This document shows, in pieces, positions 1 through 11,378 of a stretch of 64,000 nucleotides of DNA. The notes under the pieces were generated by a model. That model was not told the origin of the DNA. It ran no database searches and saw nothing but the letters and a program-made list of their open reading frames with translations. Numbering within the stretch: the stretch's first letter is position 1; each line of letters opens with the position of its first letter. This stretch comes from Xiphydria camelus. Taxonomy: Eukaryota; Arthropoda; Insecta; Hymenoptera; Xiphydriidae. Location of the stretch: contig OY783197.1 of NCBI GenBank assembly GCA_963678675.1, positions 72,001 to 136,000 on the forward strand, in the 5' to 3' direction. A program made the position numbers and the translations under genes.

Positions 1-40
1 GCATCGATTGATACCTGCCAACGGCTTTTTCTGTTACTAG

Positions 41-3000
41 GGAGGCGAGTGGTAGTTGAAAAGGCGGGACAGCCCGTAACTAAAGTCGTCAACCCTCTGG
101 GCACCGTTATTACCGTGTCGGCTGACGAGGAAGACGTCGGCTCCGGTCAGGAGTTTGATGACGCCCCAGAGAGTACCCCGGAACCTCCCAGAAGTGTTTG
201 CGCCGAGGAGGGCCCCGCGTCGCTCGGCGACTTTGAGCCGGATGGCCAAAACTTGCGGAATCTTACGGAAATTTGCGTGGAAATGCGTTCCGCGAGCGAA
301 CCCGCGATCGACTCCGTTCCCAGTGAAAGTATCAGGGAGGTGAAAGAGCGGAAGACGCTTTGCGTCGAAGAGGCCAGGATTGGATCAAACTTGGATCGGG
401 AGCCCGGCACTATCCGTGATGTACCCACCAGTTTAAGTCTATGCGCGGAACCGGGAGAGGTGCCGAACAGTCCTATGACGAGAGCCAAAGAGAATTCGTG
501 GAATCAGCGATCCAAATGCGACGTCGACCTGAAAGAGAGGAATATCGCCAGGGCAAAGTACGTCGTCAATTACGACGAAGACAGCGTCGTGTTGATGGAG
601 AACAAATCACCCGAGAAGATTGAGTCCAAGTCGAAAAGGGTTGTGCCCTCGAAGGAAGCACGAGGCGTCGGTCGTAGCCCCGACGAGGCAATCGCCCCGA
701 AATCGCGCGCCGATGATATAATCTCGCCGAGGCGCACCCGCGGTAAATCGGCCAAGACATCTAAAGTCGGCGAAGAAGGCGAAAGGAAGACATCGAAAGG
801 AGTTTCCGGTGACGGTTGCGTACAGAAGTGCGATCAGGGTCAAAGTAACGAAGGAGCGAAGTATGTTGTCACAGAGGTGGATGACGCAATTGTCATAGAA
901 GACAAAGGTCGAAACGCTAATGACGCAAAGAGGAACGTTTGTCAAGACGAGTGCGATAAAGATCGCTCGAATAACGGGGGCAGAAGAAAGTCGAGGAATG
1001 TTGCCAAGGATGCGCGGATTTCGAGGGAACGAGAAGAGGGAGAAATCGCTGGAGCGGAGGACCTTCCTCTGAAGATGCCCATTGTCTCGTCGACTGTCGG
1101 GAAAGAAGCCCGGAAAATTCTTCCGAAGGAAAATTCACCAGCAGCAGCAGCAGCAACGATACCGAACGCGGGTAACTATGAGATACAGCTGCCGCCGCCC
1201 TCGCCTCCGCTGCTGCTGGATCCGCCATCCGTGGAAGATTTTAATTGCGATTATCATATCGTAGAGAAGATATGTGGTTTTCCCGGAAAAGAGAATGCCC
1301 CGTCGAACCACTCGGACGAGGACATGGAACATATCTGCGGCTCCGAAGTGTCGCAAACGCGTCAAGTTAACGATGCGAGGACGAAAGGTGGTAGAGGCTC
1401 GATCGGTCGAATTGACGTGACGCCGACGTTTGATCGAAAGACCAGTAGGAGCACCATCGACGACGACGACATGGAGCACATACACTCCTGCGACCTGACC
1501 GACGAATCGAGTGCGGTTGCGTTCAATACTTGCGACCCGAAGCGCGAGAGTGAACTCGCACGCCGAAAAAATATCAAGTCACTTGGAAATATCGTCTATT
1601 CGGACGACGTTCTTCAGTCGGAGGTTTCCTACGATAGCGAGTCCGCGATCGTGCCCAAAGCAACCGTTAAGCAGTGCGGGGAGATTTCTACGAGGGGAGA
1701 AGCGAAGCCCGTCAAATCCAGTGGTGCGAGAAAAGTAGAGAATATCGTCGTGGTGGAAAGCAAGACGTGTGACGCCGAAGTAACCATCGTTACGCCTTTG
1801 GAAAGGCAAGATCGGTGGCGGAAGAGCAAAACGCCCGAGAAGGACCTGGCGGAGGAAATCGACTTGTGCGTCGAGCCTGGGGTAGCCGAACGGGAGGTTG
1901 GACTAGCAAAGAGGCTCAAGGAAAAGGGTCGCACGACTTCGTCCGCCCTCGCTCCTCATTCCGCGACCATTCGCAAGACTTCCGCCGCCTCGGAGATCAT
2001 CGAGATAATCGACATCGATGCCTTACAAAAGGCAGAGATGGAAACCGCCCGCCGAGTGCCCTCCACGCCTGAATGCAGGATTTTGGAGTCACGACGAGAA
2101 CCCTCTGCCGCCGCAACTACCAAACCCAAGAGAAATCGGCGGGGCAGAAAAGCGAAATCGGAGAACGAAACGTCGGCGGAGATAGCGGTACCGTTGAGCG
2201 TCGCGAAGCAAAAGTTGCTGGAGACGGAAGTGTGTCTGGCGCCGGAATCCGATGACGTTGAGAAAACCACGGACTTGGTCCCGGCACCCAGGGCAGCTCT
2301 CAGTTCCTGGAGTTCGATCGTGAAGGGGAACGCGCCCGGTAAAGTACAAGTTCGCCCTCCTATTCTCGATGACGTTCCCGCAGAACTACGTGGAGTTGAC
2401 AATCCACGGGACGACGTCGACGAAAATGATGGCGGTGTGAAGCCGGAACGACATTCCCCCGGGGAAGATTATTCCAACGAGGAATTGGAGCGGTCGGATT
2501 CTCGTACGAGTAACGTTAGCGGTTGTCTCTGTCGAGACTCGGACGACTGCGTAACGAACGACGTCGATAGTCGCGGCGAGTTCGAAGAGTATACAGCGAT
2601 ATCATCGTGGATCAAGGATACATGTAAGCCCGATTCTACTGAGTATACTTTTGCGACTCTCGCAAAAGACGTAAAGCGTACGGTTAAATTGGATGTCGAG
2701 TCCGAGGATACTCCCGACGAGAACCGGTGGACGAAACGATGCTTGTCCACTTTTGGAGGGAATGGCAATGTGCTCGGAGCCAAGTCCGTCGTTTATTTAC
2801 CGACGGTCGAAACGGGACAGGAGGAGGGAGAGGAGGAGGAGGAGGAGGAGGAGGTGGTGGTGGTGGTGGTGGTGGAAGAAGAAGAAGAAGCCGAAGAGGA
2901 GGAAGACAACAACGGGTCTCTGGTCAAGACCAATTCGACCAACCTCTCCGGGGAACCTCCCCTTCTTCCGCTCTCGACGGAACTCGAGTCGACAACGTCC

Positions 3001-3243
3001 GCTTCCTCGAAGGAGGCCTCGCCCGAACCGACACTGCAACTTTGTCAAGGTGAGATAAACGACTCGCAGCGCGAGATCGTACCTCCGGAACGGTCCAGCT
3101 CATCGGACGATCTTAACGCGAACGCGCTGCCAGCCAATGCCGAGGAAGAGGAGAACTCTCCGAGAAACGTAGCAGAGACGTTCGGCGGAAACGGCGCGTC
3201 GATCGGCAAGAAGAGCAAGTCGAAGAAGAAGAAGCGCAGATGA
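41..3243 (+). CDS. Large disordered acidic protein, 3' coding exon (read-through isoform; 5' end outside window)
   Basis: I do not recognise this gene. The frame is open from base 1 with no stop and no convincing initiator. A polypyrimidine tract ending in TAG at 38-40 is a good splice acceptor, so I take this as an internal or terminal exon starting at 41 with one codon base supplied upstream (phase 1). It encodes about 1066 residues rich in Glu, Asp, Lys, Ser and Arg with no predicted fold that I can name. It has short internal repeats: a Leu/Val-Cys-Val/Ala-Glu-Glu/Pro motif recurs five or more times, AKYVV-type segments occur twice, D-D/E-D-M-E-H-I occurs twice, and TFGGNG occurs twice (near 2751 and at 3178-3195). 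A Glu/Val homopolymer run lies near the end. The C-terminus is a lysine/arginine cluster resembling a nuclear localisation signal. Reading past the donor at 3050 adds a 64-residue tail. A nuclear or scaffold role is only inference. Confidence 0.8.
2821..2905 (+). repeat. Coding GAG/GTG/GAA triplet repeat
   Basis: A run of GAG codons (about 2821-2853) switches to GTG codons (about 2854-2875) and then GAA/GAG. It encodes poly-Glu, seven Val and poly-Glu again. The Val block is one GAG to GTG change propagated by slippage. It is likely length-polymorphic. Confidence 0.9.
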
Positions 3244-4386
3244 GTGGAGGACTGCGTAGACGTTCCCAGAGCTAGCCTCGCTCTCTACCTACTCCTCATG
3301 CAGGTCATCGGAGTCGACTAATCGAGCGACTGGCAATTGACGATCTAAAATTGTCAACAAATTCAAAAAGCCTTGGGAAACATCACCGTACGCATCGCCG
3401 TACGAAGGTCAGGAGAGTCCAACTTCTGGCAGAGACATCCTGTAGTCGCGCGGGGTAATCTCGAATTGCCGTTGTCGGTGTTATCCGCAGCGACGTTGTC
3501 ATTCCCGTGTGAGAGGTGGAGTAATTTCGAGTTGAATCTGCTCGCTCAAACGACCGAGGAGAGAGCGACGACTAGTGGTGGGAACTCTCGGAGAGGGCAA
3601 TACGTTTCCGCGGTGGGGGATCTTAATCGTTAAAATTCTATAGTATTATAGATGACTACTCTCTCGGTTGGCCATTAGGTGTTCATTGCGCGATTTCTCG
3701 CGTCCCTTATCGAAGTGGTCGTATCGCCCAGTGAGAACGATCCTTGATTACCGAGCCCATGTAGAACCCCCGACGTATGCACAGCATGAGAGCGCGGGAT
3801 CTGAAATATTTATTCGGTCGGATCACTTTTTTTCATCGCGACGACCGACATCTATTTCGTGCAGTAATTTTGTCACCCTTTTCTCACGTACGCGACCAAC
3901 GTTCGCGGACTCGTGCAAGTATCGTCCGAATAGGTGCAGTCTCCACGAGCATTTCGCGAAGCGCGCGTCGTCGTTCAACGTTGAATGCAACGTGATTAAA
4001 TTATAGACTTTTGGTGCCTCTTGTGGCGGTCTTAAGAGCCGCGTCTAAGATGCGCTCGGGACGGCAACGGGGTATCGCGATTACGAGTTTCCCGCGCATA
4101 TCGAAAATGGTGAACACATCCCGACGAACGACAATCGTCGTCTCTTGAACAGTATAATATACTTATAAATATTATATATTCTCTGGACCATAAAAGTATA
4201 TTTTTAAATAACGCTTGACACAGAGGAAGTCCATAATATTGTATATCCGGTTACGAGTCCTTCGATGCGAGTCACACCGAAATAGGGAAAAGAAATTATG
4301 GAAACTTGATCCGAGATCCGTTCGCGAGTCTCGAGCGCTCGACATAGGTAGGTACACAATATGTATTACGTATACTCGGTATGCAC

Positions 4387-4409
4387 ACCTCTCTCTCTCT
4401 CTCTCTCTG
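4387..4409. repeat. CT dinucleotide microsatellite
   Basis: About eleven CT units in the non-coding stretch after the read-through stop. Confidence 0.9.
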
Positions 4410-6150
4410 TACCTATACATACACTTGTATTATACATGGTATTATCGTATTATACGCATACCTAAGTTATCATCTCTCGTGGAGACTGCTTTTGCCCGTG
4501 ACAGAGGTGGAAAAAGAGAAAGAAAAGGGGATTGAAGAGTTCAAAATATAGTTAAAAATACTCATATGGTAGGCTAGAGCGCAGATTTTGGCGCCTTTTC
4601 TCGTCGTTATCAAACGGGTTACCCCGATTAGCGTAAGGTCGTAATGGTTATAAGTTGTGATTTCGCATTTCACGCGCGCTAGCGCAGGGGTGTTCGAAAT
4701 TTACTCGAGAGACAGATGTACCTGTGGCTCTTTACCAGAGGGGTTGAATAATTGAAGGGAGAACAATTATCGCTCATCCTGCCCGCGCGAGTCTTGGCGT
4801 AGAATCTGTGTATTGAATTCTGGATGTTTTCAAATTTAAAGGACGAAAAAAGTGTTCACGCAAAAAAGAAATTGTAGATCTTAGAGGTAGAACCTATTGT
4901 GCGTTCCTGTTCTGTGATTCGTTGAGCTCCGGGGCTGCGTCGAGTCTTCGGGAGTCGAAAGAAAAAAAAAAAGAGTACGCGTTTCGATGATTCCTGCTTT
5001 TCCGAAAAGAAAAAATAGGTACACTTACGTATACACCGAAGAACGCCGGTGCGTCGAAGAATTGCATGAAAAGGTATTATATATATTGTGCGTGAGAGTT
5101 AGTGTGTGCGCGCGCGCGGCGTATGATGTGTGTATATAGGTATACTCGTATACATATAGGTATACGCAGTTAATACGTAAAATTGCGCGGAAGGTACAAA
5201 ATTTCACTCATAAAACAAACTTTCGCCTTGCCGTGGCGATGCGAGACCTTTAGGCAACTCTCGTTGCTCGACGAAATTGCTATCAGTTAGCTAGTAGCGT
5301 TCCCTTTCGCGTTACATACATATACCCCTATTTTTATTAAAGTCGTGTTGAATGCGCGCTATTCGAAAAGAAACCACCGCGTACGAAACCATCTCTGATC
5401 TCATTGCGAAGCCGCTGTTCTACCATTTCTATTGTATTCTTTACATGCAGGCATGTGTATTTTAGTTTGGATTTTATTTATGGCCATTATGCTATTGCGT
5501 ATTAATTAACGTATCTATAGGTAATCGTACAAAACCTTGGGCACCGTACCGCGATGGCGGCGGTGGCGGCGGCGCAACGATACCCTGAAGGGGAATCATC
5601 ACATTCATCCCTTACCTTCATTTCTTCGGCTTTTTCGGGGAATGAAAATGCGACCCCTCTCGGCGTCTTTCTCACGACATTCGCAGGGGCATCCTCCTCC
5701 GTCGGAATTATCATTACGCCGCCACTCGGTGCAGATGGTCGCATAGTTGAAGATGCACAATTATCAAGTGCTCGATTTCACTATGATTATATTATCAGGT
5801 ATTAAAAATGCGGTAGCGCGTGCGAGCAGATTTTGCTGTGCCAAGATATGTACAATTTTCATTAGGTAGCGACCCGAGAATCAGTTGCGCAAGTCGTATC
5901 GGATCGCGGCAAGAGATCGTTAATTTAGATTATTTATGTTTGCGTAATCACGCATCTCGTATCGTGCTTGTCAGGCTTATCGCGTGAGGGTCGATCGATT
6001 GGTCGTCGCGAGACTCCGCGAATCGTTTGTCCTTATTTCATTTGCGAATCCTCAGATTTTCACGCGGGTCCAATCAACTGCGTCTTTTGTAACGTAGCGA
6101 CGCTTCGGCGCGTATCTATTTAAACAAACATGATATAAGATCGTGGACCG

Positions 6151-6178
6151 AGGAGGAGGAGGAGGAGGAGGAGGAGGA
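6151..6178. repeat. AGG trinucleotide microsatellite
   Basis: Nine uninterrupted AGG units are followed by an impure CGG/CGA tract to about 6199. It lies inside the intron/3' UTR of the first gene. Confidence 0.9.
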
Positions 6179-6712
6179 CGGCGACGGCGGCGGCGACGAA
6201 ATGTTTTCATTTCAAAAACGCGGTACCATGGTAAATCGGTCGTATCTAAGAGTAGAGACATGAACGAGAACACGAATTCAACCACGTTGAACACTCACTT
6301 CGACGTTAGGCAACCGACGAAAAAAAAAAAAAAATGACACTATACTTATACCTCGTAAAATGTATATCCGGAGGACGCGAGTTTGACGCGTGTAAAACAC
6401 AAGCCGACGCCTTTGTCCCGAAATGGTCGCACATCGAGACCTTTATCGAGAGCAGGGCTAAACGGTAAAAAAAGGAAATAAAATATTAAAGTCACCGCAC
6501 ATTTATTTCTCGTTCTTTCCGCTCGAGGAGGAGATGGTTCGTCGACCGAAGAAAGCACTCTCGAGAGAATGTAGTACGTATAGAGCAAATACTCCATTCG
6601 CGCGTCTCGAGTTTCTACTTTCCTCGATCAGTTGCAATGGAAGCCGAATTATCATCCCAATGCAATAGGCTCGTCGTGGGCGTGCTAACTTGACTTTTCA
6701 TTTCTTTTCCAG

Positions 6713-6867
6713 GTGGCAGTCAATCCGTGGCGAGCTACGAGGACCTGAGCTCCAGCAGTTTCAGTTCGGCGAGTAGGGCATCGTTGGATGCGAGGTGCTC
6801 GCCGACCCCCTCGTACGGAGCCGAGAACATGATGGTTTTTCCAGGCGACAGCAGCGGCTCCATTTGA
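6713..6867 (+). CDS. Alternative terminal coding exon of the large disordered protein
   Basis: A pyrimidine-rich acceptor ends TTTTCCAG at 6712. The exon opens with two bases that complete the codon left by the donor CAAG|GTGAGA at 3049/3050, so the phases match exactly. The 51 new residues (junction Gly included) are Ser-rich, with a YEDLSSSSFSSAS stretch, a SPTPSYG motif and the ending PGDSSGSI, then TGA at 6865. This replaces the basic lysine/arginine tail of the read-through form, so the two isoforms have chemically very different ends. The intron skipped is 3,663 bp. The tail looks like a phosphorylation-prone linear segment, but I cannot name a partner. Confidence 0.72.
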
Positions 6868-9800
6868 GATTACTCAAGGTGTGCGGCCATCCTGCCCAGT
6901 TGGCTACGCTGCCTTAGATAAAAAAAAATCGGGGCGAGAAGACCTCGAGGACCTCCAGAAGAAGTGTTTCGGGAAGAGCGTTGCGACTCGCAACGGCGCG
7001 TTCTCTGTCGAAACGCTCCCCAGATTCGACGTTATCGCGGCTCGCCAAACTCGACGGCGATAACGTCTGCATAATCAAAAGCGTTCGATTTCGTAGAAAG
7101 TTCCTTGAGAGTCTGTCGAATTTGACATTTCCGCGAGAGCGCTCCTTCGAAGCAGCCACGAAGGCGTGAACAATTTTTTCAATCATCTTTCTATGAATAT
7201 TCCTCCCTGCATAGCTCGACCGAGCCACCAGCACACACTTATCGAATCTTTTAATTTTGCATTTTACAGTCGTGACCGACTCTCACGTATGTACATATCT
7301 ATAAACGGCGTAAAAGTCGGTAGGGAGATTTTTCCCAGCAGCGCGCCCCCTCGCCCTTTAATCTCGTTCCGGTGTCGCGCGACCTCGTTATATGTAGTCT
7401 TGTCTTTAGCGCGAAGGGAATTCCGCACCGTTTCCTCCTTCTCCTCCTCCTTCTCCTCCTCCGCCGACTCGCGATCGTTTCATCTCTCTTCGAATGCGTC
7501 GCCGATGGGAAAATATGAAAAGTATCGCTCGAATCGAAATACCGGTGTCGGACAATTTAAACGTTTCGGCACGCTCGATGCTCCCGCGAGAATTCCAAGG
7601 ACAAGCGCGTTTTTAGCAGGACAGTCTGGAGCGAATCCGACGAGAATCACAGGGTAGACACATACATTATTTTAGTATAGTACATTGGTACAACAACTCT
7701 TTCGGACGATGCTCGGTGCCGTTGCCTTTGAACTTCCGAGGTGCCTTCGCCTCTCGCGGGTCATTGACGCGCTACCCGTAACAACGCGGTGTCACGTTCG
7801 CACCGGAAGTGCCGTTTTCGATCGAAGCGAAGCAAAGGTATGATAAAAGAGTACGCGGAAAACGAATGGTTGCATCTGTATCGGAAAGTCCGATCGGTAT
7901 AAGAGTATATCGGCACGGTGGGGGGGGGGGGGCAAAGGGCGTATTTTCTTCGAAATTTTCGACTCTTATCATTACAATCGCGTTAGTTCCGCAGTGAGTA
8001 CACGTACATACGTACATCGATAGGTGTGCTCGAATTTCATGGCTGTATCGCACCGTTATACGCGCACCGTTCGCCGAAAAACCGAAATCGACGCGACCGC
8101 TGTCGCGATTCGAAACTGCTTGAGAGAGAGAGAGCGTAGATTTTCTTATTTTTTCCTTCCCGGTAGGAAATTTTCTTCGCGCTCGAGCAAAAGAGATGGC
8201 GAGTTCGATGTGCGTGTCGTATCACTCAGCGTGTAAGTCGAGTGCAACCGCTACATAAATACTGTATTCCAATATCTTATAGATATTTCGTCGATCTCTG
8301 AGAGAGCGCGGACGCTTGTACAAAATTATCGAGTATAGTCGCGGCACTCGACGCTAGACACACACACACATTGGAACGCTCCGGAGGGCTTTGTGGCGCG
8401 CTATATCCGCGACGACTCGTTTTCACGTCCGAGGGCTAAAAGATATCCTGTATTTTCTTCGTTCAAATCGCTACTTCGGATACTGTACTGTTTTCTTTCT
8501 CTTTCTTTACCTCGTCTTTCTCACCGGAGGAGGATATATATCGCGTACGCGTGTATTTACATAAAAACACAACTTTTAAAGGATCGGGACGGAGGATTTT
8601 TGGGACGTTGATTAACGGATGTCGAGGTTGTAGAAGTGTGCTTGAGACTATCGTCCAATGACCGCACAGGCGCCGATAGCACCCGGCATTTCTTCGTATA
8701 TATATCGTATACCTAACTGTACTCATAGCTCCGAGACTCTTGTCTATATTTATATTCATCGTAGAGCGTCCTTTTCTTCGAGCAGCTTCCGAAGGAACGA
8801 TCGACGGAATTATCCGATACATACTTATTGCAAACATATTATATCGGCTAATGGCTCGACTCTTATAGCCCGTGTTTGGCTTAATGCAAGTCAGTGCAGC
8901 GGATTGCATATCGCTGTGATTTCCTTTAATTCGGTAGTATAATAATACGTCGGTATCAGAGCCAAGTTCCGAACCAAATGACATCGTTTACGTTTATTTC
9001 CTTTATTATTTGAAAAAACGTTGACGAGTATCGAAACTATATCGGCGGAGCTTCTGTCACTCTGACCACTGCTAAGACTACCGATGTTTCTCGGACTGAC
9101 ACTTCTGTTTGGTTCGGATCTTGGCTGTCGGAATAACCAACGAAATACAGAAAATTAAACCAAACACGGGATGTAGCGTTAAAAGTGCCGTTTCGTTGGC
9201 GTGCACTGTAAGCGTTAAAGAGAAAAAGAAAGAAAGTAGAAAGATACAAATACGTACACCCCTGTACCGACCGGCTGTGCCGTGGCAGTGTGTTGCACGA
9301 TCGCTCTTTGCGTGATCCCTTTTGTAATCGCTTAATATTTTTACACCGCAACTCCGTATGCGCAACCTATTCTCGAGCGAAATCCTTCGAAGGATCTCGG
9401 GTAAACGATCGATTTCCACAATGAAAAAGTATACATATGTCCGAAGGAGAGAGAATGCATTCCAAAAGTTTCGTCGATTCGTACGATACACCACCCAAGT
9501 CTGAATTATTAGCGGGCAGTTTCTGTGCTTTTTGGGCGGGGTAAAAGATATCATCTCTTCATTGTGTGTACTCGATTATACGCGTACATGGTACATGCCA
9601 TGTGATATCGAGGATGATGGTCATATAGGCAATATACGAGGCGAGTGAGGACACCCGGGTGAACGCATAAGTTTTTCTGTCGCACTCGAACTGGACAAGA
9701 CTGAGGAAATGTGTAACAGAGAGATCTTATGCACCCCCCCACCACACTACATGTTCTCACTCGCACTCGCATACGCCTATGATCACTATCCTCGAAATCA

Positions 9801-11378
9801 CACGGTATATGTACGTATCACACGCGTTCTAATTGGTGACTCGATAATTTAAGCTGTGATGCGAGACGGTACGGACGCTACCCGATGATAAAGAAAAATT
9901 AGTAAAAAAATTAATTATAAAGTTATTCTTCTAAAGTAAACCGACACAAGGTGTAATTGAAATGTGCCGTACGCGTGTAGAACAATATTAGAGAAGAGCC
10001 GTACGAGCGCAAAAGTGAAGCGACGAGGGAACCGCGGTGTCGTTGCACCTTATCGCGAAGATGCGGCCGAGTCGATGCTATTTGCATACGTGGTATATCA
10101 CGACACTGCACGCGACACTGCAGCAACGAATTCCATCTCGATTTCGTTTGTATCCGCTGCTAACGACATCGCTTCTACTCGTCGAACGAATATTCATTTT
10201 CATATATTTTATTATATTACACATATACTATACCGAAACGATATACATACGCGACCATATAATACACAGATATGTACGATGTATACTAATGTAAACGCAT
10301 ACGTACAATATTCCATGTGTACTCTCGCGCGCAGAAGGAGAATAACCCGCGAAACATTCGCGCAACGAGGTCCTTCGCCTCTGGATGAAATGTGTCCTCC
10401 GGAGATACCTATCCACCTCCGACGCGCTCGACATGATAAAAAGAAGCTTACTCGCTCGCACGATTGAGCGTGCAATCGAATCGTCCGACAGATTCTCGGA
10501 GGGGGAATATTTACGAGAGAATATGTTTTATTGAGAGAGTTGAAAAGATCGCGCGTTATACGCGCGGGAAGCCCCTCGATGAAGGATTGTTTTTCTTGGT
10601 ACTACCTATGTACTACATGATGAATGGTTAGTCGTTGGTTAGTCTTTATCGAGGTGAGGGGATAAACAATTTCTTAAATACTTTGATGAAAGTGTATTTT
10701 TTTTAATCCTAGGGAACAAGCGGACATTCGAAAAAGAAAATATAGATTGAACACACACAACCGCACACATCGCTTCATGCGCTCTCTTGCCCGCGCGCGA
10801 GTAACTCACTCGTGTTCGCATCGTCGAGCCGTTTGAGCGTTTCAACTTCAGAGGGCGAAACTGTGCTGTTCCAGCAAGGCGAGAGAGATCCGTCAGAGTC
10901 GACACAAGATTAAACCATTGGTTCTTTCTGTTGGAACCTGCCAATCTCAGTTGGTGGTTCTAATAGATGTGTGTCGACTTGTGTCATAAATGGGAAAGCG
11001 TCCATTAATGACGCATCGAAGAAAAGCACTGGTGCGGGAAAAGGACAGACGGTCGCGAGGAAGTCGTTCGAACAGTCTGGAGCATGCTGGCTAAAAGTTG
11101 TTGTAATTAATCTATCTAGTATGCGCATGCTGGAGCAATCGAGTGCAGCTGAACGATACCTAACTGAGCATCGAGGATTTGTGAGAGCGTTGGGTAGACG
11201 CGAGCTCTCAACGGGCGATCGTTTTCGTCGTCTGACGCCACCGAAGCGACCCGACTCAGTGGGGCAGGCGAGGGATGAGCTTTTCAAAAACGAAACTGTT
11301 CGATGTACCTACTTACCTGACTAATTCTTCCGTCCTTATCGTGGAGGGTTCTCTTACATAGGACGGTCGGTGTCGTCG
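6868..11378. other. Intergenic: 3' UTR of first gene and upstream region of the TRAF gene
   Basis: I see no exon I can defend here. The left part is presumably 3' UTR after the TGA at 6865. The sequence is unique, CpG-rich and broken by simple runs: TCC-rich near 7436-7465, 13 G at 7920-7932, and GA near 8121-8133. Frames of up to about 160 codons occur on both strands, but they overlap one another and show no recognisable domain. A splice-acceptor-like TTCTCTTACATAG ends at 11360, just before the TRAF start, so a 5' UTR exon of that gene probably lies somewhere in this interval. Confidence 0.5.

Larger units (their letters stand above)
3244..6712 (+). other. 3' UTR of read-through isoform / long intron of spliced isoform
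   Basis: No convincing coding exon is visible between the stop at 3243 and the acceptor at 6712. The stretch holds CpG-rich unique DNA, a CT dinucleotide run near 4388-4408, an A-rich run near 4962, TATAC/GGTATA-rich sequence around 5130-5165, a GCG-rich patch near 5554-5580, an AGG triplet run at 6151-6178 and a poly-A run near 6320. AATAAA at 6477-6482 could serve the read-through transcript. Small frames here have no repeat, domain or codon bias in their favour. Confidence 0.6.

Noticed and set aside
49..3243. GTG at 49 as a start codon, and many frames on both strands inside the large exon
   Set aside because: The frame is open upstream to base 1 and a splice acceptor sits at 38-40, so this is an exon, not a GTG-initiated gene. 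The other frames are shadows of a long biased coding region.
7166..7657. 163-codon plus-strand frame
   Set aside because: No domain or splice context; low-complexity Ser/Phe segment from a TCC-rich run; overlaps other frames of similar length.
9078..9554. 158-codon minus-strand frame
   Set aside because: No recognisable family; overlaps other frames; CpG-rich DNA with few stops produces such frames by chance.
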